The position numbers were made by a program, and so were the translations under genes. A stretch of DNA of 6,569 nt from Fidelibacterota bacterium (GTDB lineage: Bacteria > Fidelibacterota > UBA2242): positions 1-6,569 of the forward strand of contig JAFGXZ010000274.1 of the NCBI GenBank assembly GCA_016936335.1, in the 5' to 3' direction. Within the stretch, counting starts at the first letter, position 1; every line of letters begins with the position of its first letter. A model generated the notes under the pieces. The model saw only the letters and a program-made list of their open reading frames with translations. It made no database searches and was not told the DNA's origin. Shown here piece by piece: positions 1 through 6,523 of this stretch.

Positions 1-1263
1 ATTATTGTTGTTGGGATCCGCATAGATATAGGATTCATATTCGTTGAATAACTGATTGAATTTCAGAGTATAAAATATATTCTGTTTTAAAATTTGTGTC
101 AGCCCCATTGAAAATTGATAACGATGTTGATATTGAGTTGCGACTCCATCGGGGTTATATTTAAAATAATGATTATAATCTTTCCAGTTTCGATCAGAAT
201 AGCTCCCCTGCAAATCCAGCGATAGTCTTTTCAATACCTGACAGGATAATTTTCCCGTAAAACTAACTTTTTCATTCGGATTCATTGCCTGAGCCTGACC
301 GTTACCGCTACGCTCAATGGTCCAATTGTTTGGATCAGGATCATCAACAACGGATGAGTCAGATGGCAAAAATTCTGATTTGCCATACAAATACCCATCA
401 GAAGCCGTTTTCCTGCCTGACAAATAGAATGAGGTTTTTGGAATGAATGGAACCGGACCCGCAATATTTAATTCACTGCTATAGATAGCGGATGGATCAA
501 CATCGTCAATATGATAAAATGGAATAGAATGCGTACTAATAAAATCACCGGTATAAAAATCGGCATTCGCACTATAGTCTGCACTACTACCTTTGGTAAT
601 AACATTGACAACACCGGACATTGCTTGCCCATATTCCGCACTAAAGGTTCCGCTTATAACCTTTACTTCCTGGATTGTACTATTTTCGATTTCAACGGCC
701 ATACTCCCATCATAGGGATCCGATATTGAGACACCGTCCAACATATAAGAGACTTCTCCGGCACGACCGCCGCGAAAGTGTCCATCTACGACACCAGCCT
801 GAAGATTTATTAGTTCCTGAAAGTCCGTTACCGGCATTTTCTCAATTTCATCAGAACCTACTACCGACATTGTTGAAGTTCTGTCACGCTGGATATCCGG
901 ACGTCGTCCTATGACAATTACCTCCCCCTCACTTTCCAAAATTGTCCGCGAAAGGCTGAAATCCTGAATGGTAGTAAAATCTGTATGAATCGGTACAGTA
1001 TTCAATTGAATTCCTTGGTACCCGATCATGGACACATTTAGGGTATATTCACCAGGTGGAATATTTAAAATAACATAGTGTCCATTAAAATCCGCAGCGG
1101 CACCCAAACTTGTTCCGGTTATGGATACATTTACACCGATTAAGGGTTGTCCGGTTTCTGAATCAATGATATTACCGCTGATTTTACCGGTAACCCCACC
1201 AAAGCCGACTGTTGTCACACAAATTACGATCATCAGAATATGATATGGGCTTCTAAGATTCAT
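1..1263 (-). CDS. TonB-dependent outer-membrane receptor, N-terminal 421 residues (3' end beyond window)
   Basis: Reading back from the ATG at 1263 gives an open frame of 421 codons running off the left edge without a stop. Residues 1-22 form a signal peptide (basic start, then LMIVICVTTVGFG). Residues about 25-105 are a carboxypeptidase-regulatory-like beta-sandwich (GKISGNIIDSETGQPLIGVN, then PPGEYTLNVSMIGYQG). Residues about 112-225 are the plug, with VIGRRPDIQRDRTS, a FRGGRAGEVSYMLDGV stretch and the SGTFSAEYGQAMSGVVNVIT motif. The barrel begins at about 230. Receptors of this family take up siderophores, cobalamin, glycans or other large ligands across the outer membrane, driven by TonB-ExbB-ExbD. 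The gene lies 70 bp downstream of the CBM9 protein gene on the same strand, which suggests a shared operon and a glycan ligand; that is inference. The start has a weak ribosome site (GGTAAG at 1267-1272). It lacks the typical SusC signatures, and no SusD is seen, although one could lie to the left. Confidence 0.9.
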   Translation of the reverse strand, partial: MNLRSPYHILMIVICVTTVGFGGVTGKISGNIIDSETGQPLIGVNVSITGTSLGAAADFNGHYVILNIPPGEYTLNVSMIGYQGIQLNTVPIHTDFTTIQDFSLSRTILESEGEVIVIGRRPDIQRDRTSTMSVVGSDEIEKMPVTDFQELINLQAGVVDGHFRGGRAGEVSYMLDGVSISDPYDGSMAVEIENSTIQEVKVISGTFSAEYGQAMSGVVNVITKGSSADYSANADFYTGDFISTHSIPFYHIDDVDPSAIYSSELNIAGPVPFIPKTSFYLSGRKTASDGYLYGKSEFLPSDSSVVDDPDPNNWTIERSGNGQAQAMNPNEKVSFTGKLSCQVLKRLSLDLQGSYSDRNWKDYNHYFKYNPDGVATQYQHRYQFSMGLTQILKQNIFYTLKFNQLFNEYESYIYADPNNNN

Positions 1264-1290
1264 GTTCTTACCATATTGTAATGAAATTTA

Positions 1291-1321
1291 AGCAGCAGCT
1301 CCTAAAAAAGAAGCTGCTGCT
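1291..1321 (-). terminator. Intercistronic hairpin: terminator, attenuator or mRNA stabiliser
   Basis: A perfect 10 bp inverted repeat, AGCAGCAGCT at 1291-1300 and AGCTGCTGCT at 1312-1321, encloses an 11-nt A-rich loop. It begins 12 bp after the stop codon of the CBM9 protein gene and ends 27 bp before the receptor start. On the minus strand the bases after the stem are TAAATTTCATT, which is not a proper U tract. It is therefore more likely a partial terminator or a 3'-end stabiliser that lowers receptor expression relative to the CBM9 gene than a full stop. No new promoter is evident between the hairpin and the receptor start. Confidence 0.6.
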
Positions 1322-1333
1322 CACTATTTTCTG

Positions 1334-4300
1334 TTATTTTGATAGAACCATTTTTGAGACCTGAGTCATTTGGTCTGCACTTAATTTATAGAAATAAATA
1401 CCAGAAGGTGCTGATTGGCCGTCTTTAGTCATTCCATTCCATACAATTGAATGATAACCCTGACTCATCTGAGTATTGACCAAAGTGGTAACATGTTGCC
1501 CAAGAACGTTATAAATATCCAGTTTGACCTGCGTTTTTATAGGAATCTCAAATGAGATTGTTGTTGACGGATTAAAGGGATTTGGTACATTCGGATACAG
1601 TTTAAAATCCGCAACAACCGGAAGGTGTTCATCTCCAATGGCCGTTCCTGTTTTAGTCGACAGAATGACACCTCTATACATAAAATATTTTTCAAAACCA
1701 GGATCGACCCACTGGGCTCCCCACCAGTTGGGAGCATAGTCTGCAACACCTTCCGTAAAAGCATCTGCACTAGAATAGTCCAGATCCCATATACAGGCAC
1801 TTATCATGACAGTGTCTCCAACCTGATAGCCAAAGTCAGCGGTGTGGACAACTAATTCTAAACTGTATCCCGAATCGGCACCGTTAGTTTCAGTATGTGT
1901 TACTGTCCCGGTAGGCTCAAAGGAAGCACCTTCAGCTGCACCGGTTGGGACAGTTCCGCTCAACTCAAAGGAAATTCCATCTCCTTGCGTTCCGCTGAAA
2001 TACATTGCTTTGATTTCCATGCGTTCCCCGGCAGCGGGAATGGAACCATAATTGGTCATCCAAAGGAACAAACCATCTGCTTCCCAACCCGGCGACCATT
2101 TGCAGACAGAGGCATCATTGGACTCGACACCAATGTAAAGATCAGTACCTTTATGCATAAATTTGATTTGGGCATCACTGCGATCAGTATAACTGTTCAG
2201 TGTATCACCCCATTGCATATAATATCCACCGGTGTTTAATCCTGCATCGACACCAATAACTACTTGTTCAGCATTTTCCCAGAAATCTTCATTCAACTGA
2301 CCGTCTAGTGTGATATCGGTATCAGTCGCATACGCAGTACGAAATGGTGGATCAGCAAGTTTCAAGGTACGGAATTCACTGCCCCATTCACTGCCCCACC
2401 ACTGTTTGTAATAGGATCCAGTAGCTTTATAGGGATCGTCAGTATCAATATAATTATCTGGATCAAAAATAACGATCATAACTTCAATTTCAGCATAAGG
2501 ATCGGTATAACCCAGTTCATCAAGATGAATGACCATTTCTGCAGTATAACCGGCGTCAATTTGCGTCGTATCATTAACAACCGTACCTGTAAGTTTAGTT
2601 GCAAATCCAGAACCGGAATTAGGATAAAGACCAGGCAATTCAAATGCAATATCCGGATCCGTACCACTCAGATTGAAATACAATTTGTATTCAACGGCGG
2701 TTCCATTTGCATCCTTGATTTTCATAAACAGTCCATCACCTTCCCAACTGGTACCGAATTTACCCACCGATTTATCATCAGAATCCAGGGAAATGTACAA
2801 ATCAAGACCGTCATGCATAAATTTGACATAAGTAGTCGTTGTGTCAATATAATCGCCTGTAACTTGAACAGCACCTGTTGGCGCGTATTCCACATCGCCA
2901 GTAACTTTCTTGGCATTAAATACAGGGTAATCAAAACGACGTTCCCAATCGGTCTCATCTAAAACACCATCAATCGTAAGAGGATTCTCTACCGATACAA
3001 CCTTGATACTCATCGGATCAACATGGGCAATTATCCTTTGTTCCGGTACATTTTGTACCGTAATTGTCACAGTATCCGGAGTGGAATCTAATTCACCATC
3101 ATTCACAACAAGAATTATGTCATATTTTTCGATGTTATCAACGTCGGGGGCTACAAAGCTAGGATCAACTGTATTCTCATCGGACAGTGTAATTCCGGTG
3201 GGGGCTGTCCAGGTATAACTCAGGCTAGACGTTTCGGGATCGCTTGATCCCGATCCATTTAGATGAACAGTCGCTCCTTCATTGACCACTTGATCCGGTC
3301 CTGCATTTGCAATAGGTGGATTATTGGAGACTTCTTCACCGGTTAAAATAACTCCACGATACATAAAATATTTCTCAAAACTTGGATCGGCCCATTGGGT
3401 TCCCCACCAGTTGGGAGCATAGTCTGCAATACCTTCCGTAAAAGCATCTGCACTTGAATAGTCCAGATCCCAAATACAGGCACTTATCATGACAGTGTCT
3501 CCAACCTGATAGCCAAAATCAGCAGTGTGGACAACTAATTCCAAACTGTATCCCGAATCGGCACCGTTGGTTTCAGTATGTGTTACTGTCCCTGCAGGTT
3601 CAAAGGAAGCACCTTCAGCAGCACCGGTTGGGACAGTTCCGCTCAGCTCAAAGGAAATCCCATCTCCTTGCGTTCCACTGAAATACATGGCTTTGATTTC
3701 CATGCGTTCCCCGGCAGCGGGAATGGAACCATAATTGGTCATCCAAAGAAATAAACCATCGGCTTCCCAGCCTGGTGACCACTTACATACTGAAGCATCA
3801 TTCGATTCAACACCAATGTAAAGATCAGTACCTTTATGCATAAATTTGATTTGGGCGTCACTTGGATCCGTATAGCTATTTGCCGTATCCCCCCATTGCA
3901 TGTAGAATCCACCAGTACATAAAGCATTGGTTTTCCCTACGACAATATAATTGGCACCAGCCCAAAAATCCTCATCCAAATTCCCATCAAGGGTTATATC
4001 TGTATCTGTTTTAAAAGCTTTGCAGTTTGGCGGATCAGCTAGACGCAATATCCGAAATTCACTACCCCACTCGCTACCCCACCACTGTTTGTAGAATGAT
4101 CCTGTAGCTTTCCATGGATTGTCAGTATCAATATAATTATCTGGGTCAAAAATAGCGATCATGATTTCAATATCAGTATAGGGATCGGTATATCCCAACT
4201 CATCCAGATGAATAACCATTTCGGCTCTGTACCCGGCGTCAATCTGAGTTGTATCATTTACAACAGTACCAGTCTTTTTAGAGGCGGCACCTGTACCGGA

Positions 4301-4795
4301 GTTCGGATACATTCCAGGAAGTTCAAAAGCAATCTCCGGATCAACGCCACCAAGGTTGAAATACAATTTGTATTCAACAGCGGTTCCTGTTGCATCTTTG
4401 ATTTTCATGAAAAGACCATCGCCTTCCCAGCTATTACCGAACTTACCCACATATTTATCGTCTGAATCCAGTGCAATAAACAAGTCAAGTCCATCATGCA
4501 TAAATTTTACAAAAGTTGTTGTTGTATCCGGATAGGTTCCGGTTACCAAAACACCCCCAGTCGGGGCATACTCAACATCACCGGTTACTGTATCCGGGTT
4601 AAACACCAGATAATCAAAACGGCGCTCCCAGTCTGTTTCGTCGAGCACTCCGTCAATGATTAATGGTTTCTCAGTCGATACTACTTTAATATAAGCAGGA
4701 TCCATATGGGCTGGGCCTGCCCAAATGTTTTGTGAGAAAACCATGACCATTACCATCATGGTAATGACAATTGAAAATGTAACTAACTTTCTCAT
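1334..4795 (-). CDS. Secreted four-domain CBM9-like surface protein with PKD-like linker and T9SS type A sorting domain
   Basis: A 1153-residue protein. Residues 1-26 are a signal peptide ending NIWA. Two CBM9-like beta-sandwich domains follow: about 32-255, opening IDGVLDETDWERRF, and about 262-484, opening ITLDGNLDEDFW. Residues about 491-582 are a PKD/K319L-like domain (NPPIANAGPDQVVNEGA). The same CBM9 pair then recurs at 593-1045, offset by exactly 561 residues with no gap. Residues about 1062-1153 are the T9SS type A sorting domain (LYPNVPNPFNPSTTI, KLDIYNVLGQ, SGIYFYKLS). CBM9 modules, known from xylanases, bind glycan chain ends with calcium; here conserved W-E-G/A-D-G segments and Asp-rich loops fit that fold. 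No catalytic domain is seen, so the role is probably binding or capture at the cell surface or in secreted form. The start is fixed by a strong GGAGGAG ribosome site 2 bases before the ATG and by the signal peptide. A LacI-type operator lies just upstream. The ligand is unknown. Confidence 0.9.
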   Translation of the reverse strand: MRKLVTFSIVITMMVMVMVFSQNIWAGPAHMDPAYIKVVSTEKPLIIDGVLDETDWERRFDYLVFNPDTVTGDVEYAPTGGVLVTGTYPDTTTTFVKFMHDGLDLFIALDSDDKYVGKFGNSWEGDGLFMKIKDATGTAVEYKLYFNLGGVDPEIAFELPGMYPNSGTGAASKKTGTVVNDTTQIDAGYRAEMVIHLDELGYTDPYTDIEIMIAIFDPDNYIDTDNPWKATGSFYKQWWGSEWGSEFRILRLADPPNCKAFKTDTDITLDGNLDEDFWAGANYIVVGKTNALCTGGFYMQWGDTANSYTDPSDAQIKFMHKGTDLYIGVESNDASVCKWSPGWEADGLFLWMTNYGSIPAAGERMEIKAMYFSGTQGDGISFELSGTVPTGAAEGASFEPAGTVTHTETNGADSGYSLELVVHTADFGYQVGDTVMISACIWDLDYSSADAFTEGIADYAPNWWGTQWADPSFEKYFMYRGVILTGEEVSNNPPIANAGPDQVVNEGATVHLNGSGSSDPETSSLSYTWTAPTGITLSDENTVDPSFVAPDVDNIEKYDIILVVNDGELDSTPDTVTITVQNVPEQRIIAHVDPMSIKVVSVENPLTIDGVLDETDWERRFDYPVFNAKKVTGDVEYAPTGAVQVTGDYIDTTTTYVKFMHDGLDLYISLDSDDKSVGKFGTSWEGDGLFMKIKDANGTAVEYKLYFNLSGTDPDIAFELPGLYPNSGSGFATKLTGTVVNDTTQIDAGYTAEMVIHLDELGYTDPYAEIEVMIVIFDPDNYIDTDDPYKATGSYYKQWWGSEWGSEFRTLKLADPPFRTAYATDTDITLDGQLNEDFWENAEQVVIGVDAGLNTGGYYMQWGDTLNSYTDRSDAQIKFMHKGTDLYIGVESNDASVCKWSPGWEADGLFLWMTNYGSIPAAGERMEIKAMYFSGTQGDGISFELSGTVPTGAAEGASFEPTGTVTHTETNGADSGYSLELVVHTADFGYQVGDTVMISACIWDLDYSSADAFTEGVADYAPNWWGAQWVDPGFEKYFMYRGVILSTKTGTAIGDEHLPVVADFKLYPNVPNPFNPSTTISFEIPIKTQVKLDIYNVLGQHVTTLVNTQMSQGYHSIVWNGMTKDGQSAPSGIYFYKLSADQMTQVSKMVLSK
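1661..3019 (-). repeat. Copy B of the duplicated CBM9-CBM9 unit (protein residues 593-1045)
   Basis: Second copy of the same unit, between the PKD-like linker and the sorting domain. Against copy A, the stretch 1661-2179 shows about 42 differences in 519 bases by hand count (92% identity, about 95% over 1741-2040). A sampled 60 bp in the upstream half of the gene copy shows about 82%. Cys258 and Cys293 of copy A are Arg819 and Asn854 here. Confidence 0.93.
3344..4702 (-). repeat. Copy A of the duplicated CBM9-CBM9 unit (protein residues 32-484)
   Basis: First of two 1359 bp in-frame repeats inside the large gene, with period 1683 bp (561 codons) and no insertions or deletions against copy B. 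The first CBM9 of the pair is about 82% identical between copies at protein level by hand count. Residues 312-484 (3344-3862) differ at only 5 of 173 positions. Copy A alone has the cysteines C258 and C293. Confidence 0.93.
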
Positions 4796-4797
4796 TT

Positions 4798-4804
4798 CTC
4801 CTCC
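4798..4804 (-). promoter_or_regulatory. Strong ribosome binding site of the CBM9 protein gene
   Basis: On the minus strand GGAGGAG stands two bases before the ATG at 4795-4793. With the signal peptide that follows, it fixes the start codon. The spacing is shorter than usual from the last G, but is about 5 bases from the core GGAGG. Confidence 0.75.
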
Positions 4805-4810
4805 AATTTT

Positions 4811-4824
4811 TGTAAACGTTTACA
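4811..4824 (-). promoter_or_regulatory. LacI-family operator, perfect 14 bp palindrome, upstream of the CBM9 protein gene
   Basis: TGTAAACGTTTACA is a perfect palindrome with a central CpG, the form expected of LacI/CcpA/PurR-type operators. It ends 16 bp before the CBM9 gene start and lies in the 70 bp gap after the repressor gene. A related site sits in the repressor promoter, so the adjacent repressor is the likely binder. A promoter is less clear: GATAAT on the minus strand (4838-4843) could be a -10 box but has no convincing -35 element. If used, the operator would sit about 8-20 bp into the transcript. The site could also act as a roadblock to readthrough from the repressor gene. Confidence 0.85.
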
Positions 4825-4865
4825 TTTTAAAAACAACATTATCTCTTTTGTTTTATAACTATATG

Positions 4866-5885
4866 TCACTGTAATTTTACTCCGCAGGATTCACGAATAA
4901 TAATTTCAAGAGGAATAACAATTTGTTCGGCAACAGTCAGATGTTCCTTTGAATCGGAGTTTATTTTTTGCAGAAGAGTCTTTCCTACCAATTGCCCCAT
5001 TTCGTAAAGCGGAACTTTGACGGTTGTTAATGCGGGTGTGATATATTGTGATGTACTAATGTCATCAAAACCCACAATCGCAATATCTTCTGGAACCCGC
5101 AACCCTGAGTCTTTGACAGCTTCAATAGCACCAATTGCCATTGCATCATTTGCTGCGAATATTGCAGTTGGGTGAGGATTTTTTTGTAATAATACCTGGC
5201 ACGCTTTATAACCAGAATCTTCAGTAAAGTTACCTTCTGATTCAAAAATATATGATTTCGGAATATTTTCTTCTTTTAAAGCTTGAATATAGCCACTATA
5301 ACGTTTCTTCGAATCATAATTATGAGCAGAACCATGTATGAAAGCAATTTGTTGGTGTCCCAATTTTATTAAATGTTTTGTCATAGCTTTTGCGCTGTTA
5401 CAATTATCCAATACTATTGTCGTCATTCCCGCTTTTTCCGGAGGTACCGATATAAAAACAACCGGTGTATTATGGTTTATTGGTATGTTAAACAGTTCTT
5501 CATTGGTTAACGACGGGGCCATCATTACCAGGCCATCAACCGTTCTTCCATTTAAGAATCGTGCTGCCGTTTTTAACTCTTCCTCTTCATCATGGGCACT
5601 GCTGATAATTATTTGAAAACCGTATTTATTCACATAGTTAATAATACCACGAATAATTTCAGAAAAATAGATACTGCTGGCATCTGGAAAAACCATTCCG
5701 ATAATTTTACTTTGTTTACTTTGAAGTACCTGAGCACTGATATTGGGTGAAAATTTTAATTCTTTGATCGCGTTTAATACTTTACGCCGGGTTGTAATCT
5801 TAACCTTTCCGGTTTCATTGATTACACGCGAAACCGTTGCGGTAGAAACCCCAGCCAGCTTTGCTACATCAACGATATTCGCCAT
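4866..5885 (-). CDS. LacI-family transcriptional regulator
   Basis: A complete 339-residue protein of normal family length. Residues 3-22 are the helix-turn-helix (IVDVAKLAGVSTATVSRVIN), with recognition residues T15, A16 and R20 in the places equivalent to Y17, Q18 and R22 of LacI. Residues about 46-57 are the hinge helix, keeping the Leu (L54) expected to insert in the minor groove at the central CpG. From about 60 on comes the periplasmic-binding-protein-like effector domain, with AANDAMAIGA at 244-253 and VGFDDISTSQYITPALTTV at 271-289, ending RESCG. Such proteins repress sugar-use genes until a saccharide or its metabolite binds. The ribosome site TGAGG (5895-5899) is 9 bases before the ATG. 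Operators occur in its own promoter and before the CBM9 gene, so it probably represses both. No terminator follows it, so readthrough into the CBM9 gene is possible. The inducer cannot be told from sequence. Confidence 0.95.
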   Translation of the reverse strand: MANIVDVAKLAGVSTATVSRVINETGKVKITTRRKVLNAIKELKFSPNISAQVLQSKQSKIIGMVFPDASSIYFSEIIRGIINYVNKYGFQIIISSAHDEEEELKTAARFLNGRTVDGLVMMAPSLTNEELFNIPINHNTPVVFISVPPEKAGMTTIVLDNCNSAKAMTKHLIKLGHQQIAFIHGSAHNYDSKKRYSGYIQALKEENIPKSYIFESEGNFTEDSGYKACQVLLQKNPHPTAIFAANDAMAIGAIEAVKDSGLRVPEDIAIVGFDDISTSQYITPALTTVKVPLYEMGQLVGKTLLQKINSDSKEHLTVAEQIVIPLEIIIRESCGVKLQ

Positions 5886-5910
5886 CTAATTAAACCTCAA
5901 ATCAACAAAC

Positions 5911-5928
5911 AATGTAAACCCTTACATT
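5911..5928 (-). promoter_or_regulatory. Autoregulatory LacI-type operator over the repressor gene's transcription start
   Basis: AATGTAA at 5911-5917 and TTACATT at 5922-5928 form perfect 7 bp arms around ACCC. The core TGTAAACCCTTACA differs from the palindrome at 4811 at two central positions, losing the central CpG. It starts one base beyond the -10 box of the promoter and covers the expected transcription start, a position where bound repressor blocks polymerase. The weaker match suggests weaker binding than at the CBM9 operator, hence mild self-control; that ranking is inference. Confidence 0.8.
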
Positions 5929-5929
5929 T

Positions 5930-5958
5930 AATATACAGTTTGGTTTTGGGCAAGTCAA
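5930..5958 (-). promoter_or_regulatory. Sigma70-type promoter of the LacI-family gene
   Basis: On the minus strand the -35 box TTGACT (5953-5958) and -10 box TATATT (5930-5935) are separated by exactly 17 bp. The predicted transcription start falls at about 5922-5924, inside the operator and about 37 bp before the ATG. The form matches the standard sigma70 consensus rather than the Bacteroidota type. Confidence 0.8.
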
Positions 5959-6432
5959 CTATTTTTTCTTCATTTTTGGAAAATACTTTTTATACAATAC
6001 AAAATAACTAACAGCGTTCAATCGGACCTATTTTGGAGGATTTTTCCATCTGGCGTAAACAAGTTTATAAAAGTGTCTTATGAGTAAAATGTCCTTTTCA
6101 AATTTTCGGATGATTAATGAATTTTAAATTCCTTGAGAAAAACAGTTGGGATTAATTATCGGAATAAACATCTATTCAACGAGGAAATCTTCCCATTTGA
6201 AATACCATTCATTTATCATATTTTCATGTGATGCTTTGTTACAATTTTTAAGTCTTTGAATGATTATTTAAATCCCTTAATCTCCGTCGACAAAAACAAT
6301 CCGTATCCCATGCAAATCCAAAATTATTATTAGAGATTAACTATGTTATATTTAATCAAAATTAAAATGATAATGCCAGTCATTTCAATGAACATACATA
6401 ATTCATCAATATGAACAAAATTTACATCCTGC
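5959..6432. other. AT-rich stretch with no recognisable gene
   Basis: No open frame with a ribosome site and a plausible protein is visible on either strand. A GGAGGA at 6035-6040 on the plus strand has no start codon at the right distance. No 5' half of a tRNA, no intron-like fold and no strong terminator was seen. The composition is clearly more AT-rich than the coding part. It reads as non-coding sequence between the repressor promoter and the tRNA fragment, perhaps the decayed end of an integrated element. Confidence 0.55.
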
Positions 6433-6449
6433 TCGTATACGACGTATAC
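6433..6449. repeat. Short palindrome and direct repeat next to the tRNA fragment
   Basis: CGTATAC occurs at 6434-6440 and again at 6443-6449, a 9 bp period. TCGTATACGA at 6433-6442 is a perfect 10 bp palindrome. The block stands in AT-rich sequence 32 bp before the tRNA fragment. It could be a binding site for a recombination or regulatory protein, but nothing in the window proves a function. Confidence 0.45.
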
Positions 6450-6481
6450 CAATTTTCATTTATTGACGACAAATCATATTG

Positions 6482-6523
6482 TTTCTAAGCAGAGGGTTGC
6501 AGGTTCGAGTCCTGCTCGGGGTA
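6482..6523 (+). tRNA. Orphan 3' half of tRNA-Arg(UCU): probable attachment-site remnant of an integrated element
   Basis: The sequence matches a tRNA from position 32 to the discriminator. The anticodon loop is TTTCTAA (6482-6488) with anticodon TCT at 6484-6486. Then come the 3' anticodon strand GCAGA (6489-6493), variable loop GGGTT, a perfect T arm (GCAGG, TTCGAGT, CCTGC; 6499-6515), the 3' acceptor strand TCGGGGT (6516-6522) and discriminator A. CCA is not encoded. The 5' half is absent: 6481 is G where C is needed to pair, no TCTGC strand precedes the loop, and no D arm or acceptor 5' strand was found upstream. It cannot make a working tRNA. Tyrosine-recombinase elements often insert at tRNA anticodon loops and displace the original 3' half to their far end. 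The orientation here places the element to the left and older chromosome to the right. Confidence 0.82.

Noticed and set aside
511..914. Two overlapping plus-strand frames in the receptor region
   Set aside because: They are antisense to the receptor plug and early barrel, which read through without a stop and carry recognisable motifs. No independent support was seen.
2525..2962. Plus-strand open frame of 145 codons
   Set aside because: It lies wholly opposite the large CBM9 gene, whose protein has clear domains and repeats. The opposite frame has no ribosome site or family signature. The paired plus-strand frames at 1842 and 3525 look alike only because the underlying gene is duplicated.
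1334..4795. A glycosidase or xylanase activity for the large protein because CBM9 is often attached to GH10 enzymes
   Set aside because: All 1153 residues are accounted for by the signal peptide, four CBM9-like domains, a PKD-like linker and the sorting domain. No catalytic barrel or acid/base motif is present.
4838..4868. A complete sigma70 promoter for the CBM9 gene
   Set aside because: GATAAT is a fair -10 box, but candidate -35 boxes such as GTGACA are 19-20 bp away, so the promoter is not called as its own feature.
6080..6127. Plus-strand 15-codon frame starting MSKMSF in the AT-rich stretch
   Set aside because: No ribosome binding site at proper distance (the nearest GGAGGA ends 39 bases upstream), no promoter, and the length is within chance expectation.
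6427..6435. TCCTGCTCG, identical to 9 bases of the tRNA fragment (6510-6518), as a second decayed att site
   Set aside because: The match stops after 9 bases with no T loop before it, and a 9-base match in this much sequence is not rare enough to call.
6482..6523. Reading the tRNA-like end as part of a tmRNA
   Set aside because: The match extends through a standard anticodon loop with TCT, a 5 bp anticodon strand and a normal 5-base variable loop, which a tmRNA does not have.
5959..6523. A tRNA gene split by a group I intron at the anticodon loop
   Set aside because: An intron would need a 5' tRNA half upstream. No D arm, 5' acceptor strand complementary to TCGGGGT, or TCTGC anticodon strand was found between the repressor promoter and the fragment.
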